From: G963677325 sp963677325
GTDB taxonomy: Bacteria; Bacteroidota; Bacteroidia; Bacteroidales; Prolixibacteraceae
Assembly (NCBI GenBank): GCA_963677325.2
Contig: CAXXGM010000002.1
Location: 62,001 to 126,000, forward strand
DNA length: 64,000 nt
Reading direction: 5' to 3'
The notes below the pieces were generated by a model. The model had not been told where the DNA came from and made no database searches. It saw nothing but the letters and a program-made list of their open reading frames with translations. Shown here in pieces: positions 55,252 to 63,424 of this stretch (positions within the stretch are counted from its first letter, which is position 1; each line of letters starts with the position of its first letter). A program made the translations under genes and the position numbers.

Positions 55252-57333
55252 ATGAAAAAGTTATTATTCCTCTTATCAGTGGTTTGTTCTTGCATTGGTC
55301 CGGCCACTGCATCCCCAATTGATTCAAAGAATTTTGACAAATACTTTAAATTATTGCCCAAACCACAGAAGATTGAGTTTTTATCCGGGAAAGCTTTTCA
55401 AGTCAACGACCTGCGTTCCATCTGTCTTGACGGTATCACCCAAAGACCTGTTTTGGATCAGCCATTGTATAATCTGCCGATTTCCAATTCTCCAGGGAAA
55501 GGAGTTCTTACCTTATCATTATCACAGAGTAAAGATCTTCCATCATCTACGGAAGGTTATATACTTGAAATAAAAGATGGTCAGATTACAATTACTTCCA
55601 GTGGCGAACCCGGATTGTTTTATGGCTGCCAGACCCTGCAACAACTTCTTGAGGATGCAAAGGATCAACTGGTGGAAATCCCTTCCCTGCGTATCACCGA
55701 TTACCCGGATGTTCCCTATCGCGCTGTTCATCTTGATATTAAATATCATCTCGATACCGATCATTACTACTACGATGTAATTGACAGGCTTTCAAGGATA
55801 AAAGTAAATGCCATTATCGTAGAGTTTGAGGATAAACTCAGATACAGAGCTCCCAAAATTGGGGCTGACAATGCAATGACCATCGATGAGTTTGCTGCCC
55901 TGTGCAGGTATGCTCAAGACCGGAACATTGAAATCAGTCCTTTGGTGCAGGGATTAGGGCATGTATCTTTTATACTTAAACATGACGAATACAAACATCT
56001 AAGGGATAATCCTGATATTGACTGGGTGCTCGATCCGATGAATCCGGAAACATACAAACTGGTTTTCTCACTTTATGAAGATGCGATAAAAGCTACACCT
56101 AATGGGAAATATCTCCATGTCGGAGGCGATGAAGTACGAAATTACGGAGACTATGCTCTCGGACAAAAATATGGAAAGAGTCCCTTGGAAATTCAAATGT
56201 ACTGGCTGAATAAAGTGTGTGAATTCGCCACGGCTCATAACCGTATCCCGATTTTCTGGGATGATATGCTATTGAAATATTCCGGTCTGATTGGAACAAC
56301 CGAATCCTTGTCGCTTTCAAATGAGCAGATTACTAAAATTTGGAATGACAATCAAAAGAGACTTGATCAGAATATCAATCTCTTCCCAAAGAATTGCGTT
56401 TACATGCGATGGGCTTATGACAATCCGCAAGTGCTGGGCAATGTAAAAGCAATGGAGTGGTATAAATCACAAAACCTGAAAGTTATGGGAGCTCCGGCTG
56501 CTCAAAATATGTCAGCCATGCTTCCCCGTGATAATTCAATCTTTCTCCCTATTAAAAACTTTTGCAGGCTTTCAAATGACATTAAGCTTGACGGTTTGCT
56601 CTGTACTCTCTGGGATGATTCCTCTCCTCATTTCGAAACTTTTTGGAGAGGGCTGTATTATTACGGATCTCTAAGCTGGAAATATGAAGATATCCAGCCT
56701 GCAGAAGCCCAAAAGGTATTCAGGCATCGGTTTTATGCCCCTGAATTAAGCGATGTATCTTTTGAGTTCCAGGATCAGCTGGAACAGTCATTAAATTTTT
56801 GGGATACAGCCCTGCTTAATAAGGGACGACGCTCTCACTATTTCATGAATACAGAGATGATTTCCCTTCCTGATATCAAAAAACCCGGTCAATGGAGTGA
56901 AAAATACAAAGAGAGAATTTCAAAAGCACATTTTGAAATCGACCGATATAAAAAAATAAAAGAGACTATTGCAAAAGCTACCAAACTTGCAAGAAGAAAT
57001 TATTACTCATTAGCCCTGATGAATCAGATCAATGAAATACAGATATACTCATCCCATCTTTTGCTGTTGCTTGATAAATATGACAGAGCCTCTACCGTAG
57101 AAGAAAACGCTATTGCCAAATCTGAGTTGCTCGCTTATATTGATTCATTTGATGAGATCCGTAAAGCATACGAAAATGTCTTTTCAGAAACAAGGTTCCT
57201 GAAAAATCCGGATGGTTATATCCTTGATCAGAATCTCGATTTCATGCTGGCTAACGGGACAAACAACAGTGATTGGATGTATCTTTTTGAACTGAAATTA
57301 AATGGCATGATCAAACAACAGTTGGCTAATTAA
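55252..57333 (+). CDS. GH20 family glycosidase 2
   Basis: A 693-aa exported GH20 protein. Signal peptide to about residue 20 (CSCIGPATAS), GH20b-type domain with GLFYGCQTLQQLLED, and a catalytic barrel with LHVGGDEV at Asp293-Glu294. A C-terminal helical region of about 150 residues has no known name. Its closest relative is the next gene, with Asp-Glu at exactly the same numbers. Together with GH20 1 it gives three hexosaminidase-type enzymes in 10 kb. Confidence 0.88.
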   Translation: MKKLLFLLSVVCSCIGPATASPIDSKNFDKYFKLLPKPQKIEFLSGKAFQVNDLRSICLDGITQRPVLDQPLYNLPISNSPGKGVLTLSLSQSKDLPSSTEGYILEIKDGQITITSSGEPGLFYGCQTLQQLLEDAKDQLVEIPSLRITDYPDVPYRAVHLDIKYHLDTDHYYYDVIDRLSRIKVNAIIVEFEDKLRYRAPKIGADNAMTIDEFAALCRYAQDRNIEISPLVQGLGHVSFILKHDEYKHLRDNPDIDWVLDPMNPETYKLVFSLYEDAIKATPNGKYLHVGGDEVRNYGDYALGQKYGKSPLEIQMYWLNKVCEFATAHNRIPIFWDDMLLKYSGLIGTTESLSLSNEQITKIWNDNQKRLDQNINLFPKNCVYMRWAYDNPQVLGNVKAMEWYKSQNLKVMGAPAAQNMSAMLPRDNSIFLPIKNFCRLSNDIKLDGLLCTLWDDSSPHFETFWRGLYYYGSLSWKYEDIQPAEAQKVFRHRFYAPELSDVSFEFQDQLEQSLNFWDTALLNKGRRSHYFMNTEMISLPDIKKPGQWSEKYKERISKAHFEIDRYKKIKETIAKATKLARRNYYSLALMNQINEIQIYSSHLLLLLDKYDRASTVEENAIAKSELLAYIDSFDEIRKAYENVFSETRFLKNPDGYILDQNLDFMLANGTNNSDWMYLFELKLNGMIKQQLAN

Positions 57334-57354
57334 TAATCTTTTAACTTACTTATT

Positions 57355-59499
57355 ATGAGAGGGTTTATAGGTGTATTAATATTCTGTGCAGCTTTCACTG
57401 ATCTGGTTGCATCCCCGATCAATCCGAAACATTTTGACAGCTATTTTAAATTACTTCCGAAACCTCAAAAAATAGAATTTCTAAAGGGAAAAGCTCTCTC
57501 TGCTCACGACCTTCGTTATTTATATCTGAACGGAGTGAAAGAAAGGCCCAAAATTGATGGTGAATTATACAACCTGCCTCTTGCAGATGCTCCGGGCAAA
57601 GGAGTACTCACCCTGATATTATCTCAGGAAAAAGATCTTCCTTCGTCTACTGAAGGATATAAACTCGAGATCAAAGACAACCAAATCACCATCACCTCAC
57701 GCGGCGAGGCCGGGTTATTCTACGGATGTCAGACAGTACAGCAATTGTTGGAAGATGCTCACGATCAACAGGTAGATATACCCGCATGCCAAATCACTGA
57801 TTATCCTGGAGTACCTTATCGTGCAATTCACCTCGACATCAGGTTCCATCTTGATGCAGGTCATTATTATTACAAATTAATTGATCGTCTCGCCAGAATC
57901 AAAGTAAATGCCATCATAGTTGAACTGGAAGATAAGCTGAGATACAAAAGAGCTCCCTTGGTAGCATCAGCTAACTCTATTTCCATTGAAGAGTTCGCAG
58001 CAATCAGCAGATATGCCCATGAAAGAAATATCGATATAAGCCCCCTGGTCCAGGGATTAGGGCATGCCGGACATATTCTCAAACACGAGGAATACAAACA
58101 GCTTAGAGACGATCCTGAATCAGACTGGGCTTTCGATCCGCTTAATCCCGATACCTATAAACTTCAGTTTGCTCTTTACCAGGATGCGATGGAAGCCACT
58201 CCATACGGAAAATATCTGCATGTCGGTGGGGATGAAGTATACAACCTTGGAAGGTCTGAACTGGCAAAAAAATCAGGAATGAAGCCTGTTGAGCTGCAAC
58301 TATACTGGCTTAATAAAGTCACAGCTTTCATCAAAGAGCAGGGAAGAATGCCAATATGCTGGGATGACATGTTTTTCAACCTTTCCGGCGTTTATGGCAC
58401 GATGCGTAACAACTGGTCGGGTATGTCCGATGAAAAGATTGAAAATATATGGAAAGAAAACCAGTATAAACTGGACAGCCATGCGGACAAGTTTCCAAAG
58501 GAATGCACTTACATGAGGTGGACTTATTGGAACACGAAGGTTTTAGGAAACAGGAAAGCCATTGACTGGCTTATCTCCAGGGATCTTAAGGTGATGGGAG
58601 CTACCGGCGCCCAGGATATGTCACCTTTACTTCCGCGAAATAATTCCATCTTTAATCCTATAAAAGATTTTTGCGAGATTGCCACTGAAAAGAAACTGGA
58701 CGGGATTCTGTGTACAATGTGGGATGATTCAGCCTACAGCTTCGAGACTTTCTGGAGAGGAATATTTAATTTTGCCTCTTCAAGCTGGAATTATCAGGAC
58801 ATCAAAGCGGATTACTTCAATGCAATGTTCCGGCACAGATATTATGCTCCTGAGTTAAGCAACCCCTCCTGCGAGTTTCAGAATTTGCTGGAGCAGGCAC
58901 TCTGGTTTTGGGATGGTGCGCTGATAAATAATTCTACGTATGCGAAACATATATCGAAAGAGGGTGTGTATAATCCCTTTGGTGACCGCGGGGATCGGGT
59001 GGTTTATCCCAAGACCATTGACCTTATTTCCGTGCCCGACCCCGAAAAACCTGGTATCTGGTGCGATCGGTATAAAGATAAGATAGCCCTGGCAAAAGAA
59101 GAAGTTATCAGGTATAATATGATAAAGGAAAGAATAGCCAAAGCTGCTAAGCTTGCGCGAAGAAATTACAGTTCGTTGGAGCTGATGAATCAAATCAATG
59201 AATTCCAGATCTATTCTTCAAATATCATACTGCTTCTCGAAAAATACGATAGGGCAAAATCTTCGGTGGAGAGACAAAATACCGGAACTGAAATCCGGAA
59301 CTTTGTAAACAGTTTCAGTAAAATCAGAACCAATCTGGAAAATGTTATCTCGGGAAACAGGTTCCTGAAGAATCCGGAAGGTTATGTCAGGGCTAAAACC
59401 GCTGACCTGGCTAACGGAGGCATCGACAATGAATGGATGTTCCTCCATGAAACGCCAATGAATGAAAAAATAATCAATTGGCTGGATCGGATGCTTTAA
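57355..59499 (+). CDS. GH20 family glycosidase 3 (tandem paralog)
   Basis: A 714-aa exported GH20 protein, 21 nt after its paralog. Shared blocks run through the whole length: INPKHFDSYFKLLPKPQKIEF, GLFYGCQTVQQLLED, and LHVGGDEV at Asp293-Glu294. The C-terminal domain has an insertion of about 20 residues (around 540) relative to the first copy. Probably a duplication specialised for another linkage. The signal peptide is short (about 18 residues). Confidence 0.88.
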   Translation: MRGFIGVLIFCAAFTDLVASPINPKHFDSYFKLLPKPQKIEFLKGKALSAHDLRYLYLNGVKERPKIDGELYNLPLADAPGKGVLTLILSQEKDLPSSTEGYKLEIKDNQITITSRGEAGLFYGCQTVQQLLEDAHDQQVDIPACQITDYPGVPYRAIHLDIRFHLDAGHYYYKLIDRLARIKVNAIIVELEDKLRYKRAPLVASANSISIEEFAAISRYAHERNIDISPLVQGLGHAGHILKHEEYKQLRDDPESDWAFDPLNPDTYKLQFALYQDAMEATPYGKYLHVGGDEVYNLGRSELAKKSGMKPVELQLYWLNKVTAFIKEQGRMPICWDDMFFNLSGVYGTMRNNWSGMSDEKIENIWKENQYKLDSHADKFPKECTYMRWTYWNTKVLGNRKAIDWLISRDLKVMGATGAQDMSPLLPRNNSIFNPIKDFCEIATEKKLDGILCTMWDDSAYSFETFWRGIFNFASSSWNYQDIKADYFNAMFRHRYYAPELSNPSCEFQNLLEQALWFWDGALINNSTYAKHISKEGVYNPFGDRGDRVVYPKTIDLISVPDPEKPGIWCDRYKDKIALAKEEVIRYNMIKERIAKAAKLARRNYSSLELMNQINEFQIYSSNIILLLEKYDRAKSSVERQNTGTEIRNFVNSFSKIRTNLENVISGNRFLKNPEGYVRAKTADLANGGIDNEWMFLHETPMNEKIINWLDRML

Positions 59500-59536
59500 T
59501 TCCTGGTTTCTTAACGGAATAAGGTATCTTCACTTA

Positions 59537-59567
59537 TAATATTGTCTGTCGATTAATATCGTCTGTC
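59537..59567 (+). promoter_or_regulatory. Direct repeat ahead of the M81 promoter
   Basis: TAATATTGTCTGTC (59537-59550) and TAATATCGTCTGTC (59554-59567) differ at one base and are 17 nt apart. A TAGTTTTG element fitting the -7 consensus follows at 59580-59587 with no TTG at the -33 position, as expected for an activator-dependent promoter. Confidence 0.55.
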
Positions 59568-59664
59568 AAGGATAATTATTAGTTTTGTAAACAAACTAAT
59601 GACCTGGCATTGACGAAAAGCCATTGTGCCTTTAGTGATTGTATTCAAACCTAAATTAACAATC

Positions 59665-61176
59665 ATGAAAAGATTAACGGTAAATCTCTTATTAGGCTTA
59701 TTTCTGTTCTCAGCTTTCGCGTGCAGTGTTCAACTCCAGCAAAAAAGAGTGTTGACATTGGGTATAAGGCATGAATCCAATACGTTCTCAACTCTTTTGA
59801 CAAAAGAATCCGACTTTAAAGTCCTGCGCGGAACGGATGTTTTGAAGGATCAGGCATGGGCCGGGATATTCAAAAAAGCCAATATTGATCTCATTCCTAC
59901 CCTTCATGCCTATGCCTGGCCGGGAGGGGTGGTGGAACGCTCAGCTTTTGAGAAATTTATGACCGAGATACTTGACAGTATAAAGAAAGCAGGCCATCTT
60001 GACGGTATCTACATGGACATGCATGGAGCTTTACATGTACAAGGTTATGATGATGCTCAGGCAACCCTCATTCAGAAAATAAGAGAAATCGTGGGCAAAG
60101 ATGTGCTGATCTGCGGAAGTTTTGATCTCCACGGTAATCTTTCGCCTGAATTTGTCAAAAACATTGATCTGCTCACCGCCTTTAGGACGGCTCCCCACAG
60201 AGATGGAGCCGAAACAAAAGCAAGAGCGGCACAGATGCTCACCGACGCCCTCCAGAATGGATGGAAACCATTCATCGGGTATGTAGTAATACCCATACTG
60301 GTTCCCGGTGAAAAAAGTATTACCGAAGTAGAGCCCTTACATTCTATTTATGGGCAGATACCCGATGTGGCTAAAAAAGAAGGCCTCCTCGATGCCTCTA
60401 TTTTTGCAGGTTATTGCTGGGCAGACCTTCCACGCTCTGCAATGAGGGTTTTCGTGGTAGCCAAAGATAAGAAATACAGTGCGGCGGCTAAAAAAGAAGC
60501 AGTTCGTCTGGCTCAGCAGATTTGGGACCGCAGGGGCAAACTGGAACTGGATGTACCCTCCGGATCGATCGATGAGATGATCACCAAATCGGCAGAATAC
60601 AAGGGTAAGACGGTCTTTATTTCCGATTCGGGCGATAACACTACCGCCGGGGCACCGGGCGACAATACACAGGTATTGCAGGCGCTGCTCAGGCATAAAA
60701 TTAAAAACGCAGTAATGGCGGGCATTGTTGATCCCGATGCTCTCAAAGAATGTATTGCTGCCGGTGTTGGTAAAAATATCAAACTTACATTAGGAGGAAA
60801 AGTAGATACTGTTTTCGGAAAACCTCTTGAAATAAATGGAAAAGTATTGTTTATATCCCCCGACTCGTTAATGAATACAGGCAGAGGAGCCGCCGTTATT
60901 GAAACAGATGGCGTTAAAACCGTTATTTTAAAATCACGCCGTTCTTTCGTCGAAGCAAATGATTTTACCGAGGTAGGGCTAAATCCATTGGATTTCAGCA
61001 TCGTGGTTGTTAAGTTGGGCTATCTGTACCCTAAACTACGGGACATTGCTCCGGTTCATCTGATGGCTTTAACGTCAGGTTTTTGTAACCTTGATATGCG
61101 CACATTACCTTTTAAAAATGTTCATCGCCCCTCCTACCCTCTGGACAAAGACATGATTTGGGAACCAAATTTCTAA
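59665..61176 (+). CDS. M81 (MlrC-like) metallopeptidase family lipoprotein
   Basis: A 503-aa lipoprotein (start ATG at 59665; lipobox LFSAFAC). The M81/microcystinase C family is visible as LGIRHESNTFST, GIYMDMHGALHVQG, GSFDLHGNLSPEF and FRTAPHRDGAETKARA, which carry the zinc-binding Asp and His residues. The C-terminal domain has ISDSGDNTTAGAPGD. MlrC cleaves a linear tetrapeptide, but most relatives are uncharacterised amidohydrolases. It has its own promoter with direct repeats and ends the plus-strand island; a terminator follows. Confidence 0.87.
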   Translation: MKRLTVNLLLGLFLFSAFACSVQLQQKRVLTLGIRHESNTFSTLLTKESDFKVLRGTDVLKDQAWAGIFKKANIDLIPTLHAYAWPGGVVERSAFEKFMTEILDSIKKAGHLDGIYMDMHGALHVQGYDDAQATLIQKIREIVGKDVLICGSFDLHGNLSPEFVKNIDLLTAFRTAPHRDGAETKARAAQMLTDALQNGWKPFIGYVVIPILVPGEKSITEVEPLHSIYGQIPDVAKKEGLLDASIFAGYCWADLPRSAMRVFVVAKDKKYSAAAKKEAVRLAQQIWDRRGKLELDVPSGSIDEMITKSAEYKGKTVFISDSGDNTTAGAPGDNTQVLQALLRHKIKNAVMAGIVDPDALKECIAAGVGKNIKLTLGGKVDTVFGKPLEINGKVLFISPDSLMNTGRGAAVIETDGVKTVILKSRRSFVEANDFTEVGLNPLDFSIVVVKLGYLYPKLRDIAPVHLMALTSGFCNLDMRTLPFKNVHRPSYPLDKDMIWEPNF

Positions 61177-61186
61177 TTAAATCTTC

Positions 61187-61217
61187 GACCTGACAGGTTT
61201 TGGAAACCGGTCAGGTC
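61187..61217 (+). terminator. Terminator-like hairpin after the M81 gene
   Basis: GACCTGAC (61187-61194) pairs with GTCAGGTC (61210-61217), with an inner GGTTT/AAACC extension; only a short TCTTC tail. Confidence 0.65.
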
Positions 61218-61492
61218 TCTTCATCATTTATCGACACTTAATGACCATAAATGACTGTTGATGACCTCAATACTGTAGAATATATAACATATTATTTCCC
61301 TGCTTTCCTACTCCCTACTTTTTCTATTTTCTCCTTTCACGGCAATCCACACTTCAGATTCTAATCCCTTCAAAGGAATAATCGGCTAAAAGACGAATTC
61401 AGAGATGCAATTCAAAGCCCTGATTCTATAACTAAGCTGGTGGAAGAATGTAAAACAGGGATGTCACGGCAAATAACAACTTGAGCTTTTTC
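61218..61492. other. Gene-free spacer with AATGACC and CTACTCCCT words
   Basis: No gene. Short-word repeats occur at 61231-61266 (AATGACC type) and 61300-61340 (CTACTCCCTACTTT type). Confidence 0.5.
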
Positions 61493-62362
61493 TTACCGGA
61501 ATCCCCTAAACCTTTTTCTGTATTCGGAGGGTGTTACCCCTGCTATTTTCCTGAATTGTTTGTTAAAATGGCTCAGGTTATTAAAGCCGCTATCCAGACA
61601 TACTTCAAGTATCCCTAAATCAGGGTCCATTAACAATTTACATGCAAATTCAATTCTTATCTGATTCAGGTATTCAAAAACAGTTTTCCCCACATTCATT
61701 CTAAAGAACCTGCACAACGAACTTTCAGCCATGTTGACCAAGGCAGCCAGACTTTTCAAATCCACCTCTTCCCGGTAATTGATCATCAAATATTGATGGA
61801 TAGCTGCAATTCTTTTATTTTGGTGAGTAAAACGCTTGTTGAGATATTCTTTGCTGGCGAGCTGAATATTCGTTTCACTGCTTCCAATGATGTCCATCAT
61901 CCTGAAAAAATGAAGCATCCTTTCGAAACCTTTTAAATAAGGGATCTGAAGCATCAATTCACTTACTTCATTGAGGGTCTGTCCTACAATCTGAATTCCC
62001 CGTTCAGAAAATGCCAGACCTCTTTCAACATTTTTGAATTCCGGCAGGATTAACAATTGTTGACTCAATACCTTGGGCATAAATTGCAGAAAGACCATTT
62101 CAAGTGTTCTGTTCGAAGGAGTCCGGGTCTCTTTGTCAGCTATCCAGACATGAGGAAGATTAGGCCCTATAAAAACCAGATCACCAGGTTGAAATTCTTC
62201 CATGGAATCAGCAACAATCCTTTTCCCGCTACCTTCCGTGATAAAGCTGATTTCATAATTATTGTGGTAATGCCAGGTACACTTATCCAGGGTATCCTGA
62301 AAAATGCCGATGGAGAATGATTCATCTTCTTTTAGAATAATTTTTTCAAATAATGCCGGCAT
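61493..62362 (-). CDS. AraC family transcriptional regulator (right)
   Basis: A 289-aa regulator with N-terminal cupin sensor (CTWHYHNNYEISFITEGSG, then GPNLPHVW) and a complete C-terminal AraC HTH domain (NMAESSLCRFFRMNVG, LEVCLDSGFNNLSHFNKQFRK). It is related over its whole length to the AraC protein at 38383. Divergent from the corrinoid protein gene; the 130-nt gap contains a perfect palindrome at 62394-62408, a plausible binding site. It probably controls the methyltransferase operon and perhaps the island. Confidence 0.92.
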   Translation of the reverse strand: MPALFEKIILKEDESFSIGIFQDTLDKCTWHYHNNYEISFITEGSGKRIVADSMEEFQPGDLVFIGPNLPHVWIADKETRTPSNRTLEMVFLQFMPKVLSQQLLILPEFKNVERGLAFSERGIQIVGQTLNEVSELMLQIPYLKGFERMLHFFRMMDIIGSSETNIQLASKEYLNKRFTHQNKRIAAIHQYLMINYREEVDLKSLAALVNMAESSLCRFFRMNVGKTVFEYLNQIRIEFACKLLMDPDLGILEVCLDSGFNNLSHFNKQFRKIAGVTPSEYRKRFRGFR

Positions 62363-62393
62363 AATGGTTTAAAATGTACCAATTAGGGGATAA

Positions 62394-62408
62394 ATGCAAA
62401 TATTGCAT
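62394..62408. promoter_or_regulatory. Palindromic operator candidate
   Basis: ATGCAA-ATA-TTGCAT, a perfect 6-bp inverted repeat with 3-nt spacer, midway between the divergent araC and corrinoid-protein genes. TAATTTTG at 62453-62460 could be the -7 element of the rightward promoter. Confidence 0.45.
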
Positions 62409-62492
62409 CGAAAGTAGTAAAAATTGATGTAGTTTATAATTCCTCCCGGATTTAATTTTGTTTTAATCTTTATACATCTATTTCTAAACATC

Positions 62493-63161
62493 ATGGAAGG
62501 AATACTGGAAAAATTACTCGAATCAGTTGAATTAGGTAAAGTGGATAAAAAATCGCCTTATCCGCCTCAGTTAAAAGGAGAAGATGGTTCGCAGGAACTA
62601 ACCTTAGCCGCCATTGAGGCTGGTATCAGTCCGCAGCAAATACTGGAGAATGCCCTTATCCCTGCAATGGCCATTGTAGGTAAAAAATTTTCAGAAAATA
62701 AGATCTTCGTTCCGCAAATGTTGATGTCAGCCAGAGCCATGGGGGCTTCAATGATCCAGCTAAAACCTTATTTCGCGTCTGGGGAAATAAAGACCAAGGG
62801 TACTTTTATCATCGGAACGGTAAAAGGTGATTTGCACGACATCGGTAAAAATCTTGTATCGATGATGGTGGAAGGCAGTGGATGGTCAATTGTTGATCTT
62901 GGGGTAGACGTTGGATCGGACCGTTTTGTTAATGCTCTTGAAAATAACCCGGGAGCAGTAGTTGGCTTATCGGCTCTTTTAACTACCACGATGGTCAACA
63001 TGGGCGAAATTGTAACGACTATTAAGAATCAGGTGCCGGGAACAAAAATTCTCATCGGGGGAGCGCCCGTCAATGACGCTTTCTGCCAAAGGATCGGTGC
63101 CGATTTTTATGCTCCCGATCCTCAGAAGGCAGTTGAATACATGAACCAGCTTGCATCCTGA
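62493..63161 (+). CDS. Corrinoid methyltransferase carrier protein (MtaC/MtbC-like)
   Basis: A 222-aa cobalamin-binding protein that carries the methyl group between methyltransferases. The four-helix cap domain spans about residues 1-90 (ALIPAMAIVGKKFSENKIFVPQ). The Rossmann domain binds B12 base-off/His-on, with D-x-H-x-x-G at Asp113, His115 and Gly118 (GDLHDIGKN). GLSALLTTTM (the SxL motif) and ILIGGAPV (the GG motif) follow. It lies directly upstream of the MtaB-like gene, so the two form an operon of the methanol- or methoxy-type system. Confidence 0.92.
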   Translation: MEGILEKLLESVELGKVDKKSPYPPQLKGEDGSQELTLAAIEAGISPQQILENALIPAMAIVGKKFSENKIFVPQMLMSARAMGASMIQLKPYFASGEIKTKGTFIIGTVKGDLHDIGKNLVSMMVEGSGWSIVDLGVDVGSDRFVNALENNPGAVVGLSALLTTTMVNMGEIVTTIKNQVPGTKILIGGAPVNDAFCQRIGADFYAPDPQKAVEYMNQLAS

Positions 63162-63424
63162 TAATCAACGGGAAGTGAACGGTGATGTGTTATGAGTGAT
63201 GACAACCGGAGAACAGTGAGAACTGCTCGTTGCCCGAAGGAAGTAAAGGTAAATACCCACCGGTTGAAAGCGGGACAAGCAACCTTTTTCCCTCAGGAGC
63301 TCTTACGGGACTCAATTTGGATTCCTGAAAAATGCAACTGATGATATTCAGGAGACTCACACATTCAACCCCTTCGTGTAATGCTCTCAATTCTTAAAGA
63401 CAGTTCTAATCTGATTCAAACAAA
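63162..63424. other. Spacer between corrinoid protein and MtaB-like gene
   Basis: A 263-nt gap, long for a tight operon. At 63171-63215 it has GTGATG/GTGAGAAC-type short words. No coding frame of note. Confidence 0.4.

Noticed and set aside
62363..62492. Cobalamin riboswitch before the corrinoid protein gene
   Set aside because: The gap is only 130 nt and has no B12-box sequence or multi-stem fold.
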